Shown here one piece after another: positions 23,287-36,930 of a stretch of 64,000 bases of DNA. Numbering within the stretch: position 1 is the first letter of the stretch; each line of letters starts with the position of its first letter. The notes below the pieces were generated by a model. The model had not been told where the DNA came from. It was given only the letters and a program-made list of their open reading frames with translations, and made no database searches. The stretch is from contig VXAU01001870.1 of the NCBI GenBank assembly GCA_013399695.1, forward strand, positions 151,206-215,205, written 5' to 3'. A program made the translations under genes and the position numbers. The stretch is from Formicarius rufipectus (lineage: Eukaryota; Chordata; Aves; Passeriformes; Formicariidae).

Positions 23287-26200
23287 CTGGAGCACAGCAA
23301 GGGGAGGGTGGGTGGGAGAATAGAGAAGGTACAATAAATCCTTCACAAAAGCCCAGGTCGTTATTCTTTGCAGGCACTTTTTTTACAGGAGGGCTCGTTG
23401 CGGGGTGCAACAGGTGGTGCTGCAGCCAACAATAAACCTCCCTCCTCGGTGCTAATTTGGTGTCAGATGAGCCCAGATGCCACCTGTCCACATGATGGAC
23501 TGTGCACTTCCTGCAGCAGATCCAGTGAATTCATTCTAAATCACGGGTTTCTTGATTTTATTTGCATCTGCCAGCATCACACCTTTTCGTAGCTTCATTT
23601 AACACCCCACCTCTGCCAAAAGTCCTGTAATTTATAAAAAACCCTACATGCTGGCTGTCAAAACCTTCGGTTCTCTTACAAACATCAATATCCAGAGCGA
23701 ACTGCTTTTTTGAAGAAGAGATTTGATTAGCAATAAAGCTTTTCACTGATATTTAGCTTTGCGGCAGGTTTTAAGCTGGGAAAAGAGTTTTGTTTTTCTC
23801 CATGTCATATCAAGGAGAGGGATTTATCTGGGAGAAGGGGTGCAAGGAAAAGCAGGAGACAAATGCAGGGGAAATTAAAAGAGAAAGCAGAATAATTTTC
23901 TGATTTCAAGTGCCTGGTACATGGGATGCCACCAGTGCTATTGTGTGATAACACCATTCAAAGCTTGATATGAGAGGGGGAATGCACATCTCCTACAGCT
24001 TTTAAAAGTGTCTTTGAAGGCAAACAAAACTGGATTTAAACTCAGGGAGGAAAATCAAATGGAGCTCTGAAGCCAGACCCTGCATTTCTTTAGGAAGACC
24101 CAAGTCAGGCCAAGCAGTGGGGCTTGTGGTCAGACATGACTGAAAGAATGTGGTGGAACCTCAAAATGTCCTTATGCATGTGAGAAGGAATCAGGTTGGT
24201 GACAGCTATGGGACCACGGGTCCTTCCTTCACAACATCTGGCATTTTACTGAGCAAATGAAACATTTTGTTGAAGCTGCAGCTGTTTCAAAGGGGAGGAC
24301 TTTGCTGTTCCCTTGCAAAAGAGATCAGTGCTGCTCATTACTTGGAGATGGGCTGCTTTTGCCTATTGCCCAGAACCTGCCCCTTCCAAATAGGTTTCCT
24401 AAAAACACTTTTACTGCTGACTGTTGAGGCTGAGATGTCTTGCTCGTACTTCAGAAATTAAACTGTGTTTGGATTGAAAACCACCCAGATGAGAACGATG
24501 GTGATGGTGTTTCAGTATGATTTTCATTCCATTCCTCATAGAATTTTCTCACTCTTTGTGGCTGATCTCACCAAACTCATCATTAAAATAACCCCAGCCA
24601 CACATGTTGCCCTTGTAGGGCAGACTTCCTATTTATTCTCCATGCTGTGGTTGGTTTTGGTAGGGGGAAGCATGTGGTCATTATTTTACTAATATCAGCA
24701 AGTAGAAATAGCTCTAATTGTACCTCAGCCACACTCAGTGCAAAAGGGAATCGACAGGGCTGAGTTTCATTAGAACGTGCTTGCAGCACCCAAACCTTGG
24801 GAGAAGCCACCTAATTAATCTGTATTCTTTGCAGAATACATTCATTTTCCCAGGGTGCTCCCTGTACAGCCTTATTGGAAAGCTTTAAAATACCACACCT
24901 CCAAGAGCACTAAAAAACACTGATGGCACCAGGCTGGGCACCCTCCCTGCAGCTGAAAGGCTGTTTTCTCTGCTCATAATCACAGATTTCCCTGAGGAAA
25001 AAACCCCAAACCAAACCAAACAAACAAAAACCCAAAATACTTAACCAAAGAAAACCACTCTGGAACTTTTGCAGTCTTTGTTTGCATTTGTACTCACCGT
25101 TCCATACAACCTGCCCTTGCTGTTCATTGCAATGAAGAGAGCACTTTTCACCCCAAGCAGGCTGACAACACCTCTTTCTACAGTGGATATCTCAAAGAGA
25201 CCTGGAAAATAAGACATTCAGCAGAAGTGTTATCACAGAATCTAGAGCCAATACAAGGCAATTCAGATATCATTTATTTATTTTAAACCCCTAAGGAATT
25301 TGTCATATTTCCTCTGTTAGAGTTATCCCCCTAGTCTAGCAAAACTGATGCACACAGAGAAGATCTTGCCTTTTCCCACATGCCATAGAACTTGAAAATA
25401 ATTATTCTGGAGTCTGAGCCACACACTGTAATCCTTTTTTTCTATCTGCCTCTTTTGATCTGTCAAACTCTTGGGCTTTCTCATAAATAACTTATTTTTA
25501 TCTAATAAGCTATACTTGCAGAGGGTTTGTTATTAGCCTTAGAGGAGTGTGGCTTACTATTCTGAAGTCCTACATGATATTTTAGCTGCAAAAGATTTTA
25601 GCAACTGCCCTCTACAGGAAATTCAAATCCATATGACTAATGCTTTCCTTTATTCTTACAGTTACAGAGCAGCACCCTCAAGAAGGGACAAACCAGGAAC
25701 AGCTAACCCCTCCCATGGGACACACAGAGCGTCCTGAAAGTAATAGTCAGCCGGGACTGAAAAATCATGCTTTGGCACTCCAGAGAGAGCCACGACCTCC
25801 TGGATTCAAAAGGCAAATGAGAAGGTGAGGAGTGAGAAAATGCAGCAGAAGAGTCAGTTGTCACCCTGTTTCTTTTTTTTTTTTTTCCTCATCTGTGCAG
25901 TAAAGCAGAGCAAGAACAAATTCCATACAAATTTGTCTAGGCATTCATGCCGTGTTCCAACCCGAAGGATTCTGCTGTTTATTGACCCCAGAGACTTCCA
26001 AAAGGCAACAGAGATGCAGCCCAGGTTAATAACACCGAGTAACAACATTTGCATTCCCTGAAGGGTAGTTTCTAGAGTTCACAGCAATCAAGGGACATCT
26101 ATCCCAGCTCATTCGTGGACGCAACTCACTGTATTGGTTTTCATTGTGAACTCCGCTTATCCTTCCGTCTGGGAGGATCTGCAGGTGAAACCCGATGCCC

Positions 26201-26469
26201 ACGTTGCAGTAAAGCCTCCGCTGCCTCTTGATGCCTAGCAAATAGTCACTCTCCCAGTTCACATCTGACTTCTCCCCTGACATCCCAGCCATGGACCTGG
26301 ACAGCAGAGCCTGCCATCCTCTCTCCAGCAACGTGCCATTGGCTCTGCTTCCAACGGGACGGGTGGAAGCGATCCCGGCCAGGAGAACCAGGAGGAGCAA
26401 CGCGGGGAACGTCCGGAGAGCGGCGGCTCCGCGGGACATAGTGATGAGAGCTCTTGGTGCAGGGGCCAT
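23110..26469 (-). CDS. FGF6: FGF6, fibroblast growth factor 6 (3 coding exons, complete, 206 aa)
   Basis: Secreted heparin-binding FGF of the FGF4 subfamily; in vertebrates it is linked to skeletal-muscle development and regeneration through FGFR1/FGFR4 (family knowledge). CDS = 26469-26130, 25201-25098, 23286-23110 (340+104+177 nt = 207 codons with stop), GT-AG introns of 928 and 1,811 bp. Seen: N-terminal hydrophobic signal segment at about residues 20-33 (FPALLLLVLLAGIAS); sequon N44-G-T; FGF4/6 signature GIKRQRRLYCNVGIGFHLQI at 79-98; trefoil core with MNSKGRLYGT; ECKFKETLLPNNYNAYES in exon 3; basic heparin-binding stretch KHGRVKRGNKVSP at 183-195; C-terminus HFLPRI. Human length is 208. 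The start aligns with the longer human form; a second in-frame methionine (residue 11, MSRG) has A at -3 and corresponds to the shorter 198-aa human form. Same strand and order as FGF23 and C12orf4 in human. Confidence 0.97.
25098..25201 (-). CDS. FGF6: FGF6 coding exon 2
   Basis: 104 nt, acceptor AG 25203-25202, donor GT 25097-25096. Completes the split serine and reads LFEISTVERGVVSLLGVKSA, then LFIAMNSKGRLYGT. Too short and too shifted in phase for a simple ORF scan to show it. Confidence 0.95.
26130..26469 (-). CDS. FGF6: FGF6 coding exon 1
   Basis: ATG at 26469-26467 reads MAPAPRALITMSRG, aligned with the human N-terminus ending ITMSRG. A GTG three codons upstream (26478) also opens the frame but is not expected to initiate. 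Ends in NQY plus one base; donor GTGAGT at 26129-26124. Confidence 0.95.
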
Positions 26470-26721
26470 CCAGTTCACCTCCCTGGCACGTGGTCACAAT
26501 TGATGGCCCTAAAAATACCGCCCTTCTTGGTTTCCTCCCTTCAGCATGGTGGCAGAGGCTTATTTTTGGAAAGCGAGCAGAGATGGCTGACCTGAAACGA
26601 AAGCCCGGCAGCAGTTGGGGTGGAAGCAGAGACAGGCCGGCAGGGCTCGGGCTGGTGGGGACCATGTTTTGTAGATCCTGCTCTCCAGTGGGCAGCCTGG
26701 GTTATATTTGACCGAGCCATC

Positions 26722-26727
26722 TTTATA
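26722..26727 (-). promoter_or_regulatory. FGF6: Candidate FGF6 TATA box
   Basis: TATAAA on the minus strand (ACTATAAAGAT), about 255 nt upstream of the FGF6 start codon. A near-consensus MEF2-like CTAAAAATAC sits between it and the ATG at about 26509-26518, which would suit muscle expression but has one mismatch at the last position. Confidence 0.45.
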
Positions 26728-28005
26728 GTGCCGTGGCTGGCCCTCCCCACATCATCACTCTGACATCAACAGCTCGCCAGAGGTAAGCCTGCCACGGCTG
26801 TAACACTAACCTGCCGTCCTCCCCGGCTGGCTGAGCTTTGATGAATGCTGTCACCCAAGACCGGAGGCAGGAGCGGCATTTCATTGGCTGTGGGAAGCAC
26901 AGGAGTCAAATTGGCCGGGTGGTCAGAAGCCTCACGGCTTCCTTATTTAGAGGAGAAGGTGTAAAAACAGTTGTGGACCTCATCGGTGAGCAATGAAGAG
27001 TTTGCAGCCACTTCCTTGGTGGCATCTCAGTATTTGGGGATAATGGGCTGCGAGAGGCCAACTGCGGGTGTTGTGCACATCCAGCAAATCCAAGGCATCT
27101 CTTCCTAAGTGACCCACGTGCTAAAGCTTGGTCTGTGCCTCTCAAAGGAGCACTCCTGGCTGGTTAACAGCGAGGTAAGCCCTGCTAAGGGGAGAGGAAG
27201 CCCCGGAGCTTGCTCCTGCAGTGCCAGTTCTGCTGAGCAGGGAGCGCAGGCTGAGCTCTGATCCAGCAGTGATATGGACTGTCTGTGTTGTTCACTGAGG
27301 TGACTTCCAAACCTTCACATTTATATGGGGAGGGTGTGTGCCTCCTGCAGGTGTGCAACTGTGTTTTTATGGGCAAGACAAGGGCTTAGGTAATGTGTTA
27401 TTGAAGAGGAAAAAGGGAAATGGCCTCATGTCCCTACTGTTTCACTGTCTCCTTTCCCCAAGCCCAGATACCTTATTTTTTTTTGTTTTCAAATAACATA
27501 TGACCATCTCAATTTGCCTCTCCTTCAATCTGCCTTACTTGTTTCCCCTCATTTTGCACTGCTGCTGTTTCAGCTCCTTTGGGACTGCACAGATTAGTCT
27601 TTTATCTTAATTATTAAGGCATTAATCAGAGGAAAAGGGCGGAGATCCATACCAGTATTTTGGTCAATATGCGTGTCAGCTTCGCACAGCAAAGCACTTG
27701 CACCTTCTGCGCCATTTGAGATGCCCGGCTAATAAAAAGAGTACCTGGCAGTGTAATTGAACTGGGCACACCCAGCGTGACGGGGTTTTGGGTTGGGAGA
27801 GGTGTAATCTGAACCTCTGCCAACCCCCACCCAGCACAAACCTCGTGAGAGAAGGGGGAGCAGCCAGATCCAGTGGTGGGTGTGATCCCCATTGCCCTCC
27901 CGAGAAGGGCTCAGCTGTAAAAAACTTGGGAGCCACCGGGCTGGACCCTGAGCCAGGTGACATTTCAAAGCCTCTGTGCCTTTGCTGAAGAGGCTCTTGG
28001 AATAT

Positions 28006-28145
28006 CAGAGAATCACAGAACATCCTGAGCTGGAAGGGACACACCAGGATCATCCAGGTCCAGCTCCTGGCCCTGCACAGGACAGACCCCAACAACCCCA
28101 CCACGAGCCTGAGAGTGTTGTCCAAACACTTCTGGAACTCTGGCT
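28006..28145 (-). mobile_element. Short CR1 LINE 3' fragment
   Basis: AGAATCACAGAACATCCTGA start, GAGCTGGAAGGGACACACCA, then CCCTGCACAGGACAGACCCC. A subfamily shared with 29400-29510 and 34215-34330. Confidence 0.8.
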
Positions 28146-29399
28146 AGTTTGGTGTTGTGACCATAGGCAGCACACCTTCTGCCTTTTGCTGACAAAGGAA
28201 ATCTTCAGACCCTTTTCTCATCCACCTTCATCTCATGATCTTTCATCTATGCAAAGTGCTCATATAAGTTTTAGGAAGGAATATTACTCATATTTATGCT
28301 CTCTTAGCGTTTATGAGAGGCGAGCATCAGTGGGAAACAAAGCCTGAAGTCACTCTTATGAGCATGCAGAACTCATTTCCCAGTTTCCCATTTTCCCACA
28401 GTCTGAAGACCATCCCATTCCTAAAGCATATGACTCCTGGAAATGTTACCTAATCTCAGAGCCATAAAGTGAATATTGCAGTCTTGTGCTGCTCAGCAAT
28501 TCTGCATCAGGGCTGGAATGACTCTGGAAACATCCTGAAGTCGGGTCTGTGGCCAGCAGGTTGCTGAGTTTCTGTGTGTTAGCACATGAAGATGAACTGC
28601 CATGTAAATTCTGGAGCTTCTGAGTCAACTAGGCAAGCCCTGTTTGCTCTAAAAGATGTCTCATTCTGCCTAGACTTGTCCTCTTGGCCCATAAAGAAAG
28701 GGTCAAAAACCCACTGTAACCTTCTGATTTTCAGGCAGCAAGTTGTCCTGGTTTCATGGGCCTTCATGGGAGGCATCAGGGCAGTAAAATAAACCCTGTA
28801 AGCTCCAAAATGGGGAAAAAACTTCCTTTCCAATCAACCTCCGCTTACTCAAAATCCCAAGACCCGAGATGACGGTGCTTGCTGCCTAATTAAAGCACCG
28901 AGTTTTCATTGTCAGTATTTTAGGACAATATTAAAATACTCCCCTTTGGAACAGAGCAGCCTGGATCCACTTTCAGACTGCCTAAGAAAAGTCCTGCAGC
29001 TGAGCAGTAACACGATAGGGATGCAGAACACGGCTTTCAAAAAAATGCGTGAGGACTTCGGGCATTTGAGTTCCATTTTAAAATCTTTTCAAAGGCTCTC
29101 TCTATTTTAAGGCCTGGAAAGAGAAAACCCTCATCCAGAAGGACAGACTAAAATTGCTCACCTTGCCTGGGAAGACCCAGGCTGGTGGTGGACAGAGGAG
29201 AAAGAAGATTTCCAGGTGACAAATCTGACCGCTGTGACTCTGGACAACTTACAAGAAGAATGACCATGGAGTCGCATCAGACCATCTTTGGGCTGGTGGG
29301 ACTTGTTGGCCAGTGTGTAGAGATTTGTAACACAAATACTGGGGCTATTATGAGTGAAATGTGAATCGCAGGATGAAAGCAGCAGAAAAAAATAATCAC

Positions 29400-29510
29400 A
29401 ATAGATGCTGAGTGGGAAGGGACCCACAAGGAGTCCAACCCTTAGCCCTGCACAGGACCATCCCCAAGAGTCACACCATGTCCCTGAGGGCATCAAGCAA
29501 TGCTGGGCTG
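29400..29510 (-). mobile_element. Short CR1 LINE 3' fragment
   Basis: GCTGAGTGGGAAGGGACCCA and CCCTGCACAGGACCATCCCC match the 28006 copy's subfamily; it ends near CATGTCCCTGAGGGCATC. Confidence 0.72.
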
Positions 29511-31286
29511 CATTGACAACCAAGGACCCACCAACAGCCATAAAGCTGGTAAACACAGAGGAGTGTGTTGTTGGCATCAAGACTGATATGGATAGGGCCA
29601 CAGCATGGGTGATTAATCAGCAGGAGGGTGACAAAAAAGGGTTATGGCACACTGAGATTGTTGTTTCTCTTCCCATCATCCAACAGACAGATGGATTTGT
29701 TGTCACACCAATACCCAGAGGGAGTAAACTAAACAGACAGCAATCTTGCCTAAGACTCTTGGGGGCTAATAAGCTCTTGGAGACTGAAGGAAGCAAACTC
29801 CTGAACCAGAACTGTCACTTCATTGGAGCTGCTGACTCTTAAAACATACACAAAACCTGTTCAGGCACTGTTTGTCCTCAGCAGTCAAGAGGAACCCAAG
29901 AACACGGTAAAGAGTTAACAGGAGTCCTACCTCATCCTTTGTGTCACACACACACAGATCCAGGCTGGGCATCTCAGGCACAGGCATTGAGTTCTTGGGC
30001 AAGAGAAGGGGGCAAATTAAACAACTCAGAGTTGTCAAAAATAATCATCTTCCCAATTCACCACGAGGGCTCTCACTGAGAGTTCACATGCCAAGTTCCT
30101 ACAGGCAGGTACAAATCACAGAACTTCCTGCTGTATTTTTGGAGGGAAGTGGGAAAAAGGATCTACCCCCAAAGGAAACTATGGAGGATTTAGGAGGAGG
30201 GAGATTCTACCTTCCTTGGGGGGGAAAAAATAAATCTTGTTTTAGTGCCTTATTCATTTTCTGAAGAGGGAATGTCAGGCCCAGATCCTGTCAAATATCC
30301 CCATCTCAGTGTCCTGAGGGGACTGCGTGCATCTCTCCACATCTCACAGGCGTTGGAATGACCATCAGAAGACAGAGGGGTGACTCCATGGTGAACCTGT
30401 GGCTTCCCACCTGGTGCTGTGCCCACCAGCCCACGCCGCTTCTCTCATCACCTCCTCAGCTGTTCCCACTCCGCAGGGACAGGCGGTCCAAGAGGGAAAG
30501 GCTGAGCTGGAAAGAAGAGCAGAGACAACCCCAACCCCCTACCCAGGGATCTGTCTGGGGTTATTTATCAGAAGAGAGGAACGAGGTGGGGCGTGTTTCA
30601 TTTGGGTTCAGTTGGTGACGTGCCTGGTTTCCTCCTGCCAGCAGGAACAGGGGTGCCAAATGCCACGTGTAAGTCACACAATGAATAGGAGAGCAAAAAA
30701 ACCCTGGTTTTAATTGGTGGTTGTGGTGCTGCCAATGAGGTTTGTCCAATGGCCCAACTGACCACATCTCTCTCCTGACCGTGGAAACCATTCAGATTAA
30801 AAGATGCAATCCAGTATAGATGATTACAGGCAATTTCTGCCATTTCCTTGTGGTACCATTAGCTCAGTTGAGGGCTCTCTTTCTCTTGCATGTCAGTCCT
30901 TCATCTGTTGGTCTTGATCCTTCCTCACATTTCAGAGGAGAATTCTGGAACCTTTTGTGCATTCTGAACTTTTTCTTGGTTTTTTTTTTCCAAGCTGTTT
31001 TTTTCCCCTGCATGGCAGGCAACACTTGGAGGTCTACAGCTTGTAAATCATCTTTTGACAGCAGTTAGGATTTATAGTTTAATCTCCACAGGAAGGATCC
31101 TATTTTTGAGATCTCCTCCTGTCCTCTTCTCCCACCCTATTCCCATTCCCTCTGCTGTGTTGGTGGGGGAAAAGGTGGGAATACGCTGCATCCCTGAGCC
31201 TTGGCCACAGCTACTGGAGGGGTGGAAGAGAAACTCCTTGGATCCCTCATATTTAGGGACTATGGTTTAGTCTTTAAATGGAATAT

Positions 31287-31336
31287 AAGAGGAGAGCAGA
31301 GCAGAGCAGAGCAGAGGACAGAGGAGAGGAGAGGCT
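31287..31336. repeat. (AGAGC)n purine-rich microsatellite
   Basis: GAGCAGAGCAGAGCAGAGCA followed by AGGAGAGG variants. Confidence 0.9.
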
Positions 31337-32463
31337 GGTTCAAGGAAAATAATTCCTAGGCCACTTGGGGTGGGAATCTGCCTTGTATTCAGACATCAGT
31401 GGGCGGGTCCATGTGCACTGAGGATCTCAGCCTGCAGTGTATTAACACAGTCAAGGAGCTCACGAAGTGACTCAGCTCAGTCCTCCTTTGAATGAGGAGC
31501 TGAAACACTCTCAAGGCTCCACCACTGGAGATGACAACTTTTTGCACAGACACAGTTTTAGTGTCTTGGTAAGAGGTTTGTAAGCCGTGGTTGTTAATGA
31601 GGCACCCTGACTGCATCAAAGAACAAAAATGAGAGTTTATTCCTCCTCGTCTGAAGTTCCAGTTCTACTCAGGAATGGTGGAAAGGCAGAAAAGGCACCA
31701 GATGTTTCCATTCTTGCATCTTCATGTTCCCCTGCGTAGGGATTTCAAGAGCACAAGAAAGGACCGTCTTAACACACACTTAGACGTATTTTCTAGAACT
31801 AATACACTCCATCAAAACCATCTAACAGCACACAGCCATAGCTGAGTATCAGCCAGGATATATTCTGCATTTTTTTGTGAATTCACATAGCACTTATCTA
31901 TCTTAATTTTAACTTCATTAATAGAACCCTTCACTTGTATCATTCTGTGGAATATCAGCAGGTTCTCCTCTCAGGTCACTGTTGGCCAAGGTGATCCTGC
32001 AGATCCCATTGTTATCACTGAGGCCTCTCTGTCTTGGAAGCTGCTTCTGACTCCTCAGCCTGCAAACCTGCAGAAGGCGTGTTCCAACACACCACCTTCA
32101 TGGACAAGGTCTCTTTTTCACGGGAGCTGAGACACATGGATGCCTTCTACTCTGGAGGTAAATCCCTTCCCTGGCACCCAGCAGCTTCCCTGAGAATGGA
32201 GCAGCAAACAGTCTGCAGGTGAAGGTGTGTGAGCTGGGGTTGGATCCAGCAGCATCTGCAGTGATGTCTGCTTGGAAAACTCTCTCCCAGTGGCACAGAC
32301 GTGTTTCCCAATCCAAGTGTGAAAAGCAAGCTCAAGTCCATAATCCAAAGCCCCGCAGGCTCCTCCCACACTCTTGCATCAGGTGGGTGTCTCAGCATTC
32401 TGCAGTGTCCTGGATGTCTCTGGGGTGAGGTGTGGGTGCAAAGACCACGCTTCTTTGGTTTCA

Positions 32464-32755
32464 AAGAATCATAGAATGACCTTGGTTGGAAGGGAGCCTA
32501 AAGACCATCTTGTTCCAGACCCCCTGCCACGGGCAGGGACACCTCCCACCAGCCCAGGGTGCTCAGAGCCCCATCCAACCTGGCCTTGGACTCTTCCAGG
32601 GATGGGGCAGCCACAGCTTCTCTGCCCAACCTGTGCCAGGGCCTGCCCACCCTCACAGGGAACAATTTCTTCCCAATATCCAATCTAACTCTGCTCTCTG
32701 TCACTTTGAAGCCATTCCCCCTTGTCCTGTCACTCCAGGCCCTTGGAAATGCTGG
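32464..32755 (-). mobile_element. CR1 LINE 3' end
   Basis: AAGAATCATAGAATGACCTT start and full set of standard blocks to CACTCCAGGCCCTTGGAAAT. The minus-strand frame retains the ORF2 C-terminal remnant. Confidence 0.9.
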
Positions 32756-34214
32756 AGCATTTGCACATTCCCAGCTCCAGACTGAGCTAAGTGCCCCATG
32801 CAGGGTTTTGAAGCCCCTGGCTGCTGTCATCAGCTGCATGACATGAGCTTTCCATGGGATTAAGATGAGGGCTGCCTGGCTGGAAGGAGTTGAGGGACAC
32901 AAGGAATGCCTTGCTGTAGCTTAGGTTGGGACTGAAGATGCAGCTCTGAGCTTGAAGGGAGCTCCTGGAGCAATGGGCAGAGGATGAAGTCTGGAGGGCA
33001 GAGATGGGGCTGTGCAGACTAATTCCATCCTCTGTGCACTCAAAGCTCTGACAAGTGTCCTCAAAGACTGAGGATTTCATAGATTTCATACACTCTCTGT
33101 CCATCCATTCCAGTTCTGAACCACTCTAAAGGGTAGATATTTTTTCCTTATAGAGTTTGGTCCTTAAAATTTTCCAAATAATTGAAAGATCTGCCTTCAG
33201 TTCCTGGGACCATAAATTGGACAGTTGTCAGCCTGGACCTTTCAGTGGTTCCAAAGTGTCAATTTTAGATTAAAGATGGAGCTGGTGTTTTCCTTTCATG
33301 TTACTCCTTATGTGAATCTCTGTAAACAGCCAAACAAGAGTGGGAGGGTAAGGGAGTTTTATTTCATTATGATTTAGTAGAAATACATTGATTCCTGGAA
33401 CTTATTAAAAGGCACCTGAGATTAAACTGGATCTATGGAAATATCAGTAGATCTTTAATTCCCTCTTTGAAAATGTCCACATAAAGCTACCACCAGAGGT
33501 CCAATAAACAGCAGGCTAGGAAGCTACCCAGATGTGTGGCTAAAACCACCAGAAATTCATCCAAAGGGAAAATTCACTAGCTAAATGATGAAAAGTGGCC
33601 ATTTCAGAAGCAATTCTGCCTTCTAGTCAGGTTTGCAGCCTAAAGCAATCACGGTGAGTTTTCCTACATAACCTCAGTAATTCAAGTTTTGTTCCTTTTC
33701 TGAATAGGAACGAGAGAACAGGGTGATTTGGGGTTCCTCAACAGAAGTATGAGGAATACAGCAAAGAGGGCTCAGAGCTATGCCACAGCTTATTGAGGAA
33801 TTCCAAATTTGTACAGACCTTGCAAGGGCCCAGGAGTGCAGGACACGTGAGCTGTTTTAAGGCAATGCAACTGCTAAGACTGAGTTCTGCCCAGAGAGAC
33901 TGAGGTGAAAAAGCCTCTCCAGGAAATGGGAATGCGTGGCAGGTGGTTGGGATCAATCAGGACCCAACTTTGAGCATGTTGCACTCTTGGGGTATGGGTG
34001 TGTGGGCTTCTGTGGAACCTGGGACTACTCACACTCCCCAAGTGCTGCTGCAGGTTGATGGACTGGCCTGTGATTTTGTACCATGTGTCACCACCAAACA
34101 TTGTACCCAGAATGAAAAACGATGTTAAAAAAGAAAGTTGCGTTTCTGTCAGAAATGACCTTATTCTTTAACTTCTTCTTTTTAACATTCCCTTTATTAT
34201 CTGTGTGTGACTCC

Positions 34215-34330
34215 AGATCACAGAATATTCTGAATTGGAAGGGACCCACAAGGATCATCAAGTCCAACTCTTAAGTGAGTGGCTGTTTTGCTCCTAATCC
34301 ATGACCACACAGCTTCCCCCAAAGGCAAGG
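34215..34330 (-). mobile_element. Short CR1 LINE 3' fragment
   Basis: ATCACAGAATATTCTGAATT start, GGAAGGGACCCACAAGGATC, then TCCAACTCTTAAGTGAGTGG. The right edge is uncertain. Confidence 0.75.
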
Positions 34331-36425
34331 TGAGAGCAGCAAATCCAGTTTTAACCTGGCTGATTACATTGGTCATTGCATGACATTTTTTTTAAGCCTG
34401 CAAGTCCCATTTTCAGAAAGGAGCCCACCTCTTTGTGTCAGAGTATCTTCTGCTCTCAGTGCATCGAGGGGTCCTCAGTGCTGGTGCCGTTTTTCCCACT
34501 GGTGCCTGGGACCTGTTGACTAACCAGAACATCAGTGCCCTCTCTACAAACACCATGAAAGCTTGCAAGCCTCCCTGCCTCAAGACTGCCTCCTTGCTTA
34601 CCTTGAAATGATAATTTCTCGTGCTCCCTCTGATAAAATAGTGGCAAATCTGAGCACAAACCAAACGTTTTGCATTTAAAGCTGCAGCCACCTCGTCGTT
34701 TCTTCGTCGGGAACCACAGCGTAAGGTATTTGTTGTGATGGGTTTTGACATGTGGAAGATCAAGATCAGCTGCCTAAAATATTCTGAAAACCAGTTATAG
34801 CCTTAACAGTGACTGTGGTTAAATATAAAACTGAAGTAATTCGTTCTATTAAAAAGCCCAAGTCTTATTTTTATCGAGCGTTGTTATGAGGGCATGTTCT
34901 AAATCAGCCCAAAGCTCCTGTAGATACAAGAGCTTCACTTCTGCAGTTTTTAACAGCCCAGTTAAGTTGGTGCAGCTTCTTGTGCATGTTGTGAGGACAG
35001 AATTCTCCCTCTGACACTGCCCAGACCAGGCAGACTCCAGAAGATTAAACATTTCAAGAAGACCGGCAAGGAAAATGAAAGAGCTGAATAATAACACTGA
35101 GTTTATTTTTCCCCTGCAAAGAGGAGTCTCATTTGGACAGGGTGAGGTTGTGATGGACACCCAGGACCAAGAAATAAAATCATACATTTTATTCATTCAT
35201 GTAACACTTCTTTTGTCATCCCTGTCCATACTGCCCTGCACTTCTCCACACGCACAGGTCCAGTTTAAGATCACGCTGCCATCGATGAGATGCAACTATT
35301 CCAAACATCCTCTGAGCAGAATGTGTATCCCATGCAGGATTAAAGAAGAGTTTGCCTGATGCACCCTGGACAGGTGGGATGGAGCAGGGTCAAGGCAGGC
35401 ATGTAGCACAGCTCTGAAATTTCCTTTTTCATCAGGCAAGTAGTGAGCACGTGTTGGCAGATGGAATGTGCGCTCGGCTTCCTTCGGTGGAGTTTCGGCA
35501 CTGACCTTTTGCTGCATTCCTCCAGCAGCAGAAAAATGGTTCTGCTTAAGTAAACTGACATCTACCACGTGCAAACCCAGCTGTCTTCTCCAGCCCACCA
35601 GTTCTCCTACTGTTACAAAGAGCCTGGAGGCACGGCAGTGCTGTAATTTCATGTGTGTCATGAGAATTATGGCGTGAAAATTAATTGTGCTCGTGATAAC
35701 AATAAAATCCACCTTGAGGAACCACAACTGGCCACAGCAGTGGATGTTAGCAGGTCCTGGATAGTTTTATTTTATTCCTGCCCTGGTGACACAAACACAG
35801 GAAGCTCCAGCTTGATCCATCCTTACCTCTTTTTGTTTGCTTTGTGTTTTCCATCCTTTGTTCTTGCCCTGCTTAGTTTTCCCAAGGGTCTGGCAGGTCT
35901 GCTCTGTGTATGACTCCACTGTAAGAATGGAGATGGACTGTGCAGCAAGCAGGTGACTCAGCAGGCACCTATTGCTGGGCAGAACTTCTTTGAAGAGCTC
36001 TTTGTGACACCAAGTGCGAGCAGACCACAGGGACACAGCCACATTTGTGCCTCTATTCGGTCTCACTCCACTGCATGCAGACCAAGACTTTCCCAGCCAG
36101 CCTGCAATTCCAAATATCCCTCTTTAGGAGATGCATTGAAGTCCAGACAGCTGGACTTGGCTCTCAGAAAGCAATGAACATCTCCCATCTGAAAGCCAAC
36201 CTGCTTTAGTTTGGCCACTCAAAAATGAAGACATTGCTCAGGGTTTGGATAGGCAGGAGAGTTCTTTCCTTTATGTGCATGGCCTGAGCTTCCCAAAAGT
36301 CACAACTGAATGCATCTTTCTGCATTAAAAATAAAAAAGGAAAGGTAGGAAATTAAAAAAAAAAAAAAATGGATCCAGCATATGTTGTATAGAGCCTGCA
36401 CTGCCAAATTCTTGATGCCTTTTTC

Positions 36426-36930
36426 ATAGAATCATAGAATCCTTTGGGCTGGAAGTGACCTTTAAAGACCATCTAGCCCAACCCCCCTGCAAGGAGCCGG
36501 GACATCTTCAACAGATCAGGTTGCTCAGAGCCCTGGCCAGCCTGACCTTGAATGTTTCCAGAATGGGGCACCCACCCCCTCTCTGGGCAACCTGTTTCAC
36601 CACCCTCATTGTAAAAAATGTCCTCCTTATATCCAATGTCAATTGACCCTTCTTTTGTTTAAAACCATTACCCCTTGTCCTGTCACAACAGGCCCTGCTA
36701 ATAAGTTTGTCCTTGTCTTTCTTATAGATGCCCTTTGAGTGCTGAAAGGTCACCTGGAGCCTTCTCCAGGCTGGACAACCCCAGCTCTGCCAGCCTTTCC
36801 TCCCAGCAGAGCTGCTCCAGCCCTCTGATCCTCTTGGTGTCCCTGCTCTGGCCTCGCTCCCACAGCTCCCTGTGCTGTCTGTGCTGGGACCCCAGGGCTG
36901 GGGGCAGCTCTGCAGGGGGGTCAGTCCCAA
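36426..36930 (-). mobile_element. CR1 LINE 3' end (about 500 bp)
   Basis: ATAGAATCATAGAATCCTTT start; contains GGAGCCTTCTCCAGGCTGGA and CTGTGCTGTCTGTGCTGGGA. Its minus frame keeps a CR1 ORF2-tail reading (LDIRRTFFTMRVV, LETFKVRLARALSNLI). Older subfamily, similar to 17677-18165 at its 3' end. Confidence 0.9.
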
